From a virus: a stretch of 36,229 nucleotides of DNA. Where the stretch lies: positions 1 to 36,229 of IMG/VR virus record IMGVR_UViG_3300045994_000199; one strand, written 5' to 3'. How positions within the stretch are numbered: position 1 is the first letter of the stretch; each line of letters begins with the position of its first letter. Shown here one piece after another: positions 15,622 through 23,234 of the stretch. The notes beneath the pieces were generated by a model, which saw nothing but the letters and a program-made list of their open reading frames with translations, ran no database searches and had not been told where the DNA came from. A program made the translations under genes and the position numbers.

Positions 15622-16083
15622 ATGGCTGATCAAAAAATAAGTCAATTAACTGAAGATACCGCTCTCGTTTCGACTAATATGTTAGTTGAAGTTGATGCTG
15701 GGGGCGCAAACAAGAAGGTGTCCGTAGCTAGTCTCAGTAAAGCATTGGCGCTATCCAAATCCTTTGTAATTACTTCTCCAACCGCTACGGCAGATAGTCC
15801 TTTATGGCGTGCGCCTGTAAATTTAACAATTACCGCTATTCATGTTTTGTGTATAGGTGGAATTTCTATTACAGGTCAGATGTATGAATATGATTCCAAT
15901 GGTTTAAACGGTGCTGTTGTGGACGGTTCTGATATTGTTGGTGCAGCAGATACTAATACAAATGATGATGGTGCATTATCGAACGCCAGTATAGCGGCTG
16001 GCAATTACATAGGCTGGAAGACGACAAGCGTAGATGGAACCATAACACGGGCGATTATTACCTTTGAGTATGTAGTAGCTTAA
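15622..16083 (+). CDS. Tail-fibre-like structural protein
   Basis: This 153-residue protein begins with MADQKISQLTEDTALVST then NMLVEVDAGGANKKV, the small repeated attachment motif (KISQL ... D.L.EV..G...KKV) found at the N-terminus of many phage tail fibres and receptor-binding proteins. The remaining 110 residues are Thr/Ser/Ala/Gly-rich beta strands, likely a short trimeric head domain. At this size it is a short fibre or a head-bound spike rather than a long fibre. It follows the glycosyltransferase directly, with no gap. Confidence 0.68.
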   Translation: MADQKISQLTEDTALVSTNMLVEVDAGGANKKVSVASLSKALALSKSFVITSPTATADSPLWRAPVNLTITAIHVLCIGGISITGQMYEYDSNGLNGAVVDGSDIVGAADTNTNDDGALSNASIAAGNYIGWKTTSVDGTITRAIITFEYVVA

Positions 16084-16196
16084 TTTGATGGTAATTTTAT
16101 TCGCTTTTTATCTAGTGTTTTTTGGGTTCAGTAAAAAGAAAGTGCCAAAATCTTAAAGAATGGTTATCAACAAGCAATTATTCGAGAGATAAAATT

Positions 16197-16796
16197 ATGA
16201 CATTACCAGCAATTGATTCTTTTATTGGAGACGAGAATCCTTTAAACACAAATTGGGTTACTAATCCTTTCCCATCAGATCCACTAAAAAAATTATCAGG
16301 AGTAGTAAGAAATTCTTTGGGAGTTAATGGTGAATGTGGTGCGTATTGGGGGTTAGATGTATTTGAGAACAATCAATATAGCAAAATAAAAATTACTGCA
16401 CAAAATAGTGAGACGGAATGGAGTCATAAGCTAATTGTCAGACAGTCTGCGTCAGAAAAAACTTGTTATCTGGGTGGATGTGATGATGGAACCACTTTTT
16501 TAATTCAGAAATTTATTACCGGGACACAAACTACTATTGGAAGTACTTCCGGACTTACTGCGGTAGTTGGTGATATTTGGGAATTACGAGTTGTAGGAAC
16601 TAATCTCACATTGCTTCAAAATGGTATATTACGAGTGACAGCAGTTGATAGTGACATTACATCTGGTAGCGCAGGGTTCGCCATTTATTACCTGAATTCT
16701 ACAGCCGATGACTGGGAAGGTGGCAACATTCCTTCTAATGTATTTGGGTTTGTAGATGATGTTACTACGGGTGACATATTTGGGATGGTAGGATAA
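16197..16796 (+). CDS. Concanavalin-like virion protein
   Basis: This 199-residue protein starts at ATG 16197 (GAGAG ribosome site); the frame is open back to 16122, but that start lacks a ribosome site. The sequence resembles laminin G/concanavalin A-like lectin domains common in phage minor structural proteins: LPAIDSFIGDENPLNTNW, then GAYWGLDVFENNQYSKIKI, LIVRQSA, DIWELRVVGTNLTLLQNG and SAGFAIYYLN. Such domains bind sugars, so adsorption or glycan recognition is plausible. Its stop overlaps the next start by one base at 16796. Confidence 0.65.
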   Translation: MTLPAIDSFIGDENPLNTNWVTNPFPSDPLKKLSGVVRNSLGVNGECGAYWGLDVFENNQYSKIKITAQNSETEWSHKLIVRQSASEKTCYLGGCDDGTTFLIQKFITGTQTTIGSTSGLTAVVGDIWELRVVGTNLTLLQNGILRVTAVDSDITSGSAGFAIYYLNSTADDWEGGNIPSNVFGFVDDVTTGDIFGMVG

Positions 16797-17131
16797 TGGG
16801 TACTTGCGCCAAATGTGGGATATGTTGCAGATTTTTAACCTTACCAGTTTCAAGTTTTGCTTATGATATAAAGCACATTGCGGTTCGGGGTGGCCGGATG
16901 ATAGGGCAGACAGTGTTTTTTAATCATCCTTGTAAGGAATTAGCTGAAGATGGGAAATGTAAGATATATGAGAGTAGACCACGTTTCTGTAAGTCAGGAT
17001 ACGAGACCCATTATGCCGAATTAAAAGAACTAGGCTGTAAGTACCAAGAGGACATCCCAATAGCAATTGATGATGGTGTGTTAAGGATTCATGTAGCCGA
17101 AAAAGTTGGATCACGAGAACGGATGATGTGA
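16796..17131 (+). CDS. CxxCxxCC (YkgJ-like) metal-binding protein
   Basis: This 111-residue protein has the CxxCxxCC signature at its start: Cys4, Cys7, Cys10 and Cys11 (MGTCAKCGICCRF), then HPCKEL, GKCKIYESRPRFCKSG and GCKY. It matches the YkgJ/UPF0153 family, thought to chelate Fe-S or zinc; the family function is poorly known. It is found mostly in cellular genomes and occasionally in phages. The one-base overlap with the lectin-like gene and the one-base gap before the repeat protein put it within a tail-gene operon. It may act as a maturase or cofactor protein; this is speculation. Confidence 0.75.
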   Translation: MGTCAKCGICCRFLTLPVSSFAYDIKHIAVRGGRMIGQTVFFNHPCKELAEDGKCKIYESRPRFCKSGYETHYAELKELGCKYQEDIPIAIDDGVLRIHVAEKVGSRERMM

Positions 17132-17132
17132 A

Positions 17133-19799
17133 ATGACGACAGCACGAGCAGTAGCAAAATCAGAGAAAGCAACCATTCAAGACATTAAAACCGTCATTCT
17201 TAATGTCTTGAATGTGGCAGATAATGAGACTATTACGAATCAAGATATTGTTACCTTGATTTTAGATAAACTTAACATTGCTAATAATGATGAGTTTGCC
17301 ACTATTCAGGAAATAATTACCATATCCCTACAGTCAATCATTACAGACATCCCCCTTTCCCGATTAGATTCAGCAACAGTCCAAGACATAGTTTCCATAA
17401 TCATTGACGCTATGAAGGCTAACAACATTGATGCTGCTACTATTAGTGATGTCAGTTCGATCGTCCTTGATACTCTTAACGCACAAATCGCAAGCACGGT
17501 AACAACGCGGGATGTTATCACCCTAATCTTAGATCAACTTAATTCATCTGGTACTGAAAACTTTACCATCCAAGATGTGGCTACCTTACTTTTCGATATT
17601 CTTGTAACATCAAATCAAGATATCGCGACAATTCGGGATATGGCAACTTTGTTTTTCAATATTATTAACCAATCCAATCTTGACCAAGCAACCTTGTCTG
17701 AAACAGCAACTCTATCTTTAATCTCTTCTATTGTTGACATTTATATAAATTCTAGTGTTGTGGGCGGAAAGTTGTTGATGGAAGACGGCTTTTCTTTATT
17801 AACCGAAGATGGTGACACTTTTGTACAGGAAAGCACTGCGGGAGTTTCGCCTGAAAAAACAACAATCAAAGAAATCTTCATATTGATTCTTGATGTACTT
17901 TGTTCGGCTCAGGTTGATAAAACTACTGTTCAAGACATCTTGACAGTAATGTTCGATACACTAATTACAGCCAATGCGGATACAGCAACCATTCGTGAAA
18001 CATTGACTATCATTCTTGACATTCTCAATGTTTCTAACCAAGACATAGCAACTACTCAAGACATTTTGGCTGTAATTCTTGATAAATTAAATGTGTCGGC
18101 GGCAGATAATGCTACAGTTAGTGATACCTTTATTGCAATCCTCGATAAATTAAATGTCAGCAATGTAGACAATGCTACTACCCGGGACATTTTCAGCCTG
18201 ATCCTTGATACATTAAACGTATCAAGCATAGATAGTGCTACCGTTAGCGACGTTCTTTCCCTTATTTTAGATAAACTCATAATTGTTGGCATAGACAGGT
18301 TAACTACCCAGGACACCCTATTTATTATTCTTGATGTTCTTAATGCCAACAATATAGAAGTGGCCACAGCTAAGGATATTCTGGCAATTGAATTAGAAAT
18401 ATTTCTTGTAGATTTTAACCTTTCGTTATCAGATCGCGCAACTATCAAAGATGTAATTAGTATTATTTTAGATGCCTTTGTCCCCTTATTAGTAGATAAA
18501 GCCACACTTCGGGATATAGCATTGGTAATGTTTGACCAGTTCGTAATAGCTTCCGTTGACACAGCAACAATTAAAGATACCTTCAGCGTGATGTTTGATG
18601 TTCTGGTAAGTAGTAGGTCAGAGTCTTTAACCTTGCGAGATATTCTTTCCCTCCAATTGGATATTTATAATATTTCTAATACAGAGCAAATCACTATTCG
18701 AGACACGCTTGCCATAATGCTTGATACTTTGAATTTATCAGCTTTAGATAGTTCAACGATTCAAGACATAGCTAGTTTAATGCTTGACCAATACAATGTT
18801 TCTTTAATAGACCGCACAACTTTTGCTGATATACTCACCATAGCAATTTTATATGGTGGATTTGAATTAAGCAATATTGATAAAGCCACGATTACCGACT
18901 TTGTTACTATTATGGTTGATTTAATTGTCAAACATCAATCAGAAATGACAACAACTGCGGATGCCGCAATTATTCAATATGAACAACTAATCCAGTCAAT
19001 ATCTGAAAGCACCTCATTGGCCGAACGATTATCTATAATATTTGATGCCTATAATGCAATTAAGTCAGATTATGCAACTGTGTCTGATTCCTTCTCTGCA
19101 ATGTTAAATTTGTTCAATATCTCGTATTCCGATTCCGCTACGGTTGGGGATTCATTTGCTATTAGTTCATCGTGGAGGAGTTCTGAATTACTTTTACATG
19201 AACTATCTACACTTAAAGATTCAATTGCCGTAATGTTAGATTTATTCAATACCTTCATATCAGAATCTTCAACTATTTCCGATACCTTTACTATTTCAAT
19301 TCCATTTGGAAGCTATGGAGTTTTCAAGCAGGAATTGTCCACCATCCAAGATTCAATCACAATAATGATGGACGTTATAAACAAATCTCAATCTGAATCA
19401 TTAACCATTTCCGATATTCCCACGATTCAGCAGGACGTTTATCTAATCAATCGAGTCGAAACTTTATTAACCTACGACCAGTTTTCAGTTCTTTTTGACC
19501 GGTTCAATTCTATCCAATCCGATATCAACACTGTAACTGATCAATTTTTATTGTTAGTCATTGATATGTTTGGCACATTGAGCAATGTTGATCTTACATC
19601 TATTCGCGACACATTCTACATCACACGCACGTACCCGGAGATACGATCAGCCGATCAAGCGACATCACCATTCAATTCAAAAGTAATATTTGCAACAACT
19701 AAAAATAGTAATATAATAAGTCCATCAACAACATCCGGGTTATCATCGCCGGAACGGGTAAAAGACATATCTGCCGGTTCGCGGATAACGGGAGCATAA
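17133..19799 (+). CDS. Long 21-residue-repeat fibre-like protein
   Basis: This 888-residue protein consists of about 36 tandem copies of a 21-residue unit, with consensus (A/S)T(I/V).D....ILD.LN.S..D. Units 12-17 keep the exact 21-residue period; later units drift and some have 2-4 extra residues. About residues 206-242 break the array with a non-repeat patch that includes LLMEDGFSLLTEDGDTF. The final 54 residues are non-repetitive. The period equals three heptads, but the Ser/Thr-Asp pattern also suits a beta-solenoid, so the fold is open. Position before the connector genes suggests a virion fibre or whisker. No cleavage or enzyme motif is present. Confidence 0.75.
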   Translation: MTTARAVAKSEKATIQDIKTVILNVLNVADNETITNQDIVTLILDKLNIANNDEFATIQEIITISLQSIITDIPLSRLDSATVQDIVSIIIDAMKANNIDAATISDVSSIVLDTLNAQIASTVTTRDVITLILDQLNSSGTENFTIQDVATLLFDILVTSNQDIATIRDMATLFFNIINQSNLDQATLSETATLSLISSIVDIYINSSVVGGKLLMEDGFSLLTEDGDTFVQESTAGVSPEKTTIKEIFILILDVLCSAQVDKTTVQDILTVMFDTLITANADTATIRETLTIILDILNVSNQDIATTQDILAVILDKLNVSAADNATVSDTFIAILDKLNVSNVDNATTRDIFSLILDTLNVSSIDSATVSDVLSLILDKLIIVGIDRLTTQDTLFIILDVLNANNIEVATAKDILAIELEIFLVDFNLSLSDRATIKDVISIILDAFVPLLVDKATLRDIALVMFDQFVIASVDTATIKDTFSVMFDVLVSSRSESLTLRDILSLQLDIYNISNTEQITIRDTLAIMLDTLNLSALDSSTIQDIASLMLDQYNVSLIDRTTFADILTIAILYGGFELSNIDKATITDFVTIMVDLIVKHQSEMTTTADAAIIQYEQLIQSISESTSLAERLSIIFDAYNAIKSDYATVSDSFSAMLNLFNISYSDSATVGDSFAISSSWRSSELLLHELSTLKDSIAVMLDLFNTFISESSTISDTFTISIPFGSYGVFKQELSTIQDSITIMMDVINKSQSESLTISDIPTIQQDVYLINRVETLLTYDQFSVLFDRFNSIQSDINTVTDQFLLLVIDMFGTLSNVDLTSIRDTFYITRTYPEIRSADQATSPFNSKVIFATTKNSNIISPSTTSGLSSPERVKDISAGSRITGA
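17169..19634 (+). repeat. Coding repeat array, about 36 units of 63 bases
   Basis: Tandem 63-base coding repeats underlie the 21-residue units. DNA identity between units is modest, so the array is old or selected at protein level. It is interrupted at about 17748-17858. Repeat unit 18 is 25 residues instead of 21 and holds a 22-base segment (18413-18434) identical to the portal gene. Confidence 0.8.
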
Positions 19800-19802
19800 A
19801 TT

Positions 19803-21092
19803 ATGTCAACTCAATTTTCGTCCAAGCAGCCCTCCGAAGCCTATGCGATTAGTTTTGATTTCACTCTGCCGTTAGGCACTGAAAACATAGCATCGGCAAT
19901 CATAACCGCAATAGATCAAACTACCGGTCTTGATGTTTCCACAACAATTCTGGAGGTCGGCAACCAAACTTTTTCAACTAAGATTGTATATGGATGGGTG
20001 CAGAATGGTACAAGTGGCCGGAATTATTTATTAACCTGCACGATTATCGGTGATGGCACTCCTGCTTCGACTTATGAATTAGATGGAATCTTGTCGGTTC
20101 TTGAGATCCCCAGTTCGGTATCATCTTCAGGTGGGGGGACAAGATGTGTTACCGAACCTACCTTAGAACCCGTGACAATTGCAGAACTTCGCACAGCATT
20201 AGGTATAGATTCAGGCACGATGGCGACGGATTCGACCCTATACACCTCTATTGCATCCGGATCTCATGGGGTCGTGACTGCATACACCCTCTTAGGGACA
20301 GCGGTGAATGTCTTAGGTCGTGCAGCAGTCGTCTATCTGACCCCGGTGAATAACGGAGCTAGCGGGACGGTGGATGTCAAGATTCAGGAAGCCGATGTTC
20401 TTGCCGGGCCCTATACCGATTGGGCGACAGGGGCGTTTACGCAGGTAACGGAATTAAACGATACGGTCATTCAGGAGAAAACCTATACCGGCACTAAGCA
20501 ATATATCCGAACTGTAGCCAAAACACTCGTAGCATCATGTGATTTCGGAACTTCAATCATGGTCTGGGAACCGAATGTCTCCGAAGATACCAACCTTATC
20601 GAATTGATTGCAGCGGGTAGACTATCAGTTGAAAACGATACTTCTAAGCGTATCATGCAGCAGGTTTGGGATTATTGCCCAAAGAAATGGCCTTCTGGAA
20701 ATAGGATTAAATTACCATGGGGAAATCTTGTCAGCGTGACATCCGTGACGTGGATAGATTCAGCCGGAACAGTTACAACCCTTGTTGAAAATACCGATTA
20801 TGTTGTAGTGATAAATGGGACTCAATGCGGATTTGTCGGACTTCTGTACGGCGGTTCGTGGCCAAGTGGAGAACTTTATCCTCATAATCCGATTACAATT
20901 CGATATGTTTGTGGTTGGGCTACGGCGGCGGAAGTCCCTGTAAGTTTCAAAAGAGCAATTAAATGTCACTGTGCGGATAATTTTACCGATAAGGGCGACA
21001 AGACTACAGGTCAGACGGTTATTAAAAGTGATACTTACGGACGTTTCGTGAACCAGTGTGGTAAGCTGAATGATATGGACTTTGACTTTTAG
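19803..21092 (+). CDS. Fused head-tail connector (gp6-like) with extra domains
   Basis: This 429-residue protein appears to combine three modules that are usually separate. Residues 1-103 form a beta domain (QPSEAYAISFDFTLPLGTE, LTCTIIGDGTP) like small phage fibre-tail or adaptor proteins. Residues 118-136 (TEPTLEPVTIAELRTALGI) and 257-429 (EPNVSEDTNLIELIAAGRLS and later FPSG/WPSG loops, YVCGW) are a gp6-like connector that forms a 12-mer ring under the portal. Between them, about 137-256 is an inserted beta domain (VYLTPVNN, VDVKIQEAD, YIRTVAK) that resembles stand-alone decoration-type proteins. The next genes are the stopper and tail terminator, as expected. Confidence 0.82.
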   Translation: MSTQFSSKQPSEAYAISFDFTLPLGTENIASAIITAIDQTTGLDVSTTILEVGNQTFSTKIVYGWVQNGTSGRNYLLTCTIIGDGTPASTYELDGILSVLEIPSSVSSSGGGTRCVTEPTLEPVTIAELRTALGIDSGTMATDSTLYTSIASGSHGVVTAYTLLGTAVNVLGRAAVVYLTPVNNGASGTVDVKIQEADVLAGPYTDWATGAFTQVTELNDTVIQEKTYTGTKQYIRTVAKTLVASCDFGTSIMVWEPNVSEDTNLIELIAAGRLSVENDTSKRIMQQVWDYCPKKWPSGNRIKLPWGNLVSVTSVTWIDSAGTVTTLVENTDYVVVINGTQCGFVGLLYGGSWPSGELYPHNPITIRYVCGWATAAEVPVSFKRAIKCHCADNFTDKGDKTTGQTVIKSDTYGRFVNQCGKLNDMDFDF

Positions 21093-21102
21093 GAATTGAA
21101 TC

Positions 21103-21417
21103 ATGCGCTTAGGTGACTTAAATCGTAACTTGATATTCCAAGCTCCCACGAAAGATGCTAACGGAGTGGTTGGATGGCAGACCATCTTCACTGCTAAGGG
21201 CGCGTGGTGGCCATTAACATCCGTTGAGCGTATCCAAGCCCTCGCATTAGGTGGCACCATCACCGGCAAGGTTCGTATCCGTTACCGGCCTGTGAGAATA
21301 TTGGTAACGTGGCGCATATTGGTGAATGGAGTTACGGTACTAAACATAGCTGCACCCCCTATCAATTTAAGTGGTAAGAATGAGTGGATGGAAATCCAGA
21401 TTCGTGAGGTAGCATAA
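21103..21417 (+). CDS. Head-tail adaptor / stopper protein (gp16-like)
   Basis: This 104-residue protein opens with MRLGDLNRNLIFQAPTKDAN, then GVVGWQTIFTAKGAWW, a hallmark of the phage head-tail joining (SPP1 gp16-like) family, and contains VRIRYRPV and the final MEIQIREVA. The family forms a ring below the connector that closes the head. Order (connector, stopper, tail terminator) and size match the family. It overlaps the next gene by one base at 21417. Confidence 0.85.
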   Translation: MRLGDLNRNLIFQAPTKDANGVVGWQTIFTAKGAWWPLTSVERIQALALGGTITGKVRIRYRPVRILVTWRILVNGVTVLNIAAPPINLSGKNEWMEIQIREVA

Positions 21418-21830
21418 TGCAAATCCTCTTCTCAGCAATCGACGCTAAACTCCTTGATTCCAATATATATAACGACTGTGGTGGAAGAGTTTACCGAGAT
21501 ACCGCCGACACTGCCGACATGCCATACTTAGTCTACTCAATAGTTTCCGGTGTGCCTGATAACGTATTCCAGAAAACCGGCGAGTCTGTCTTAATCCAGT
21601 TCGACCTATTCTCCGCAATGACATCGGGTAGAGTGGAAATCACCACAATGTATACTGATTTAACTACCTTACTTGACGATTGTGTGCTAACCATCACCGG
21701 CAAGAATTGTGTTCAGTTTCAGCGCCAAAATCTTGTTACAATGGTTGAGGATAATTCATCGTTGCAAGATGGAAGTTCGCTACTTTTTCACTGGGTAATT
21801 GATTACGAAATCGTCTATCAAACCGCATAA
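21417..21830 (+). CDS. Tail terminator / tail completion protein (DUF3168 type)
   Basis: This 137-residue protein shows the tail-completion (DUF3168, gp17-like) pattern: IDAKLLDSNIYNDCGGRVYR, then DMPYLVYSIVSGVP, SVLIQFDLFS and a final LLFHWVIDYEIVYQ strand. These proteins cap the tail tube at the head end and join it to the connector. It directly follows the stopper. In related phages a gp10-like gene often precedes this one; here that gene lies about 6.4 kb further on. Confidence 0.78.
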   Translation: MQILFSAIDAKLLDSNIYNDCGGRVYRDTADTADMPYLVYSIVSGVPDNVFQKTGESVLIQFDLFSAMTSGRVEITTMYTDLTTLLDDCVLTITGKNCVQFQRQNLVTMVEDNSSLQDGSSLLFHWVIDYEIVYQTA

Positions 21831-21847
21831 GAAAGGAATTGCAATAA

Positions 21848-22258
21848 GTGAATAAAAATCAAACAGACTTATTTGGATCAAAAGTAACGGATGATTGGGC
21901 AACCCCTGAATGGTTGTATCGTCAGCTTGATTCTGAATTTCATTTTGATCTTGATCCCTGCCCTTTGAAATCAATGGTGAACGGACTTGACATGGAATGG
22001 CGGGGCAATGTTTTTGTCAATCCACCTTATTCACAAGTTAAAAAATGGCTTGTAAAGGCACATGAGGAATTAAAGAAAGAGGCAAAAACGATTGTCTTCT
22101 TGGTTTTTGTAAATACTGATACGGCATGGTTCCATGATTATGTTTATGGAAAGGCGGAAATTAGGTTCTTGCGAGGAAGGGTGAAATTTGTTGGTTTCTC
22201 AAAGAATGGTTCAATGAGACCATCGATGGTGTGTATCTTTAGAAGGGAAGGGACGTAA
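21848..22258 (+). CDS. dam: Phage Dam-type DNA N6-adenine methyltransferase
   Basis: This 136-residue protein starts at GTG 21848 after AAAGGAA. It belongs to the phage Dam (DNA N-6-adenine methyltransferase) family: WATPEWLYRQLDSEFHFDLD then PCP (36-39), the catalytic NPPY (58-61), and KTIVFLVFVNTDTAWF, with FLRGRVKF. It would methylate adenine, probably in GATC, protecting phage DNA from restriction. No restriction enzyme is nearby, so it is an orphan enzyme. It sits between the tail terminator and a group of small ORFs. Confidence 0.88.
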   Translation: MNKNQTDLFGSKVTDDWATPEWLYRQLDSEFHFDLDPCPLKSMVNGLDMEWRGNVFVNPPYSQVKKWLVKAHEELKKEAKTIVFLVFVNTDTAWFHDYVYGKAEIRFLRGRVKFVGFSKNGSMRPSMVCIFRREGT

Positions 22259-22259
22259 G

Positions 22260-22367
22260 ATGCTTGAAATAACTGTAAGCGAATTCATAGGCGATTTGAT
22301 TATGGTGTTTTTTGTCGGGCTGACGATAGGACAAGGAATAGCATTCCATTTTGCTGGTAAAAAATAA
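22260..22367 (+). CDS. Tiny single-span membrane peptide
   Basis: This 35-residue ORF starts at ATG 22260, 1 base after the Dam stop, after AAGGGA. The middle (about 12-30) is hydrophobic (LIMVFFVGLTIGQGIAF), and the end is basic (GKK), as in a small inner-membrane peptide. Its stop coincides with the left arm of the inverted repeat at 22366-22379. Function is unknown. Confidence 0.45.
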   Translation: MLEITVSEFIGDLIMVFFVGLTIGQGIAFHFAGKK

Positions 22368-22407
22368 ATAGGCAGGCAGGCCATAGACAGAAAGGCAGGT
22401 AGAGACA

Positions 22408-22590
22408 ATGCACCATCCAGTTCAAATAGAAAATAGTGATTCCAACTTTCTCTACTGGAAGACACAATTTGGCAAAAAAATCTATTTGAACGAAGATAGT
22501 CTCAATAGAAAAGAAGAGAGGCAGAAAAATGATAATCAAATTTTCGCATGGAGTAACAAAAGAAACAGAACGGTGGGAAGTTTTTGGTGA
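22408..22590 (+). CDS. Doubtful small ORF
   Basis: A 60-residue ORF without recognised motif, with a weak ribosome site (AGGTAGAG). Its last 62 bases overlap the better-supported ORF at 22529 in another frame. It fills an otherwise empty 160-base gap, so it is listed with low confidence. Confidence 0.25.
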   Translation: MHHPVQIENSDSNFLYWKTQFGKKIYLNEDSLNRKEERQKNDNQIFAWSNKRNRTVGSFW

Positions 22591-22819
22591 TGTAGATAGG
22601 TACAGTGTGAATGCGCGTTTTTGTTCAAAGATGGTAGATGCGGTTACGGAATTTGGTGTCGTTTCCCTAAGATCGGTGTTAGATTTCACCGAGGCAGCGA
22701 ACCAGAACCAAATATGGGAGCTTTCGTTATTCAGGGGTGATAAAAAGCCAATAGATATTATGGCTCATTCGCCAATTTTTATCTTGAACAATGAAGGACG
22801 GACGGTAGATAAGATTTAA
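22529..22819 (+). CDS. Hypothetical protein
   Basis: This 96-residue protein starts at ATG 22529 after GAGAGG. It shows strands and helices typical of a small soluble domain (MIIKFSHGVTKETERWEVFG and so on, then VVSLRSVLDFTEAANQNQIW). No family is recognised. It lies wholly inside the inverted-repeat-bounded segment, which may have been acquired as a unit. Confidence 0.5.
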   Translation: MIIKFSHGVTKETERWEVFGDVDRYSVNARFCSKMVDAVTEFGVVSLRSVLDFTEAANQNQIWELSLFRGDKKPIDIMAHSPIFILNNEGRTVDKI

Positions 22820-22861
22820 CAAGGCACTGCCTGCCTATTTTAATTTAAGAAAGGAATGTTT

Positions 22862-23044
22862 ATGAGTGCAAGGATTTACGCTGATGATTTAGAAGAGGAT
22901 TTAAGAGCGGGTGGCAAGTGGCCCCCTCCGGGCTGGAATGGGAAACACATGGTGCTATCACGCCCCTTGTGGCATTTAATTCCAAGGCTATTTGGATTTA
23001 CTAAATATTACGGCCACGAGTGGCGACGGATAGGAGAGGAATAG
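22862..23044 (+). CDS. Small basic hypothetical protein
   Basis: This 60-residue protein starts at ATG 22862, 6 bases after AAAGGA; the in-frame ATG at 22856 is too close to the ribosome site. It has an acidic start (DDLEEDL), a proline-rich centre (GGKWPPPGWNGKH) and an aromatic, basic C-terminal half. No motif identifies a function. The next gene begins one base after its stop. Confidence 0.5.
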   Translation: MSARIYADDLEEDLRAGGKWPPPGWNGKHMVLSRPLWHLIPRLFGFTKYYGHEWRRIGEE

Positions 23045-23045
23045 A

Positions 23046-23234
23046 ATGGAGAAGAAATTAAATGACATCACCCGCAAAGAATGGATAGCCTACCGGTGGA
23101 TTGAAATCCCCCCGACAATGGACGACAACGACGACGAGAGAATGTTCCGGTCGGCTGGGAAAAGGACACCTGATGAAATGATGTTGGCTATAGAAGAGTG
23201 GGATATTGCAGCGGAGGTGCTTTCTGGTGTATAG
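23046..23234 (+). CDS. Small acidic hypothetical protein
   Basis: This 62-residue protein starts at ATG 23046 after GGAGAGG. It contains a conserved-looking ITRKEWIAYRWIEI segment and an acidic loop DDNDDE, then RTPDEMMLAIEEWDIAAEVL as a helix. No family is recognised. Its end overlaps the HNH nuclease start at GTG 23227 by 8 bases, and it carries that gene's GGAGGT ribosome site. Confidence 0.5.
   Translation: MEKKLNDITRKEWIAYRWIEIPPTMDDNDDERMFRSAGKRTPDEMMLAIEEWDIAAEVLSGV

Larger units (their letters stand above)
22366..22840 (+). repeat. 14-bp inverted repeats enclosing a 475-bp cassette
   Basis: AAATAGGCAGGCAG at 22366-22379 is the exact reverse complement of CTGCCTGCCTATTT at 22827-22840. 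The segment holds both overlapping small ORFs (22408-22590 and 22529-22819). It may be a small insertion cassette, or just a long-range RNA pairing. No clear target-site duplication is seen. Confidence 0.5.

Noticed and set aside
16088-16156. 22-residue hydrophobic ORF between two structural genes
   Set aside because: No ribosome site, very short and AT-rich; likely chance.
17169-19634. CRISPR-like or satellite repeat array
   Set aside because: The 63-base period is coding throughout one open frame and units vary in sequence; there are no identical repeats with unique spacers.
12065-19799. Diversity-generating retroelement feeding the fibre-like genes
   Set aside because: No reverse transcriptase and no template/variable repeat pair with adenine-biased changes was found.
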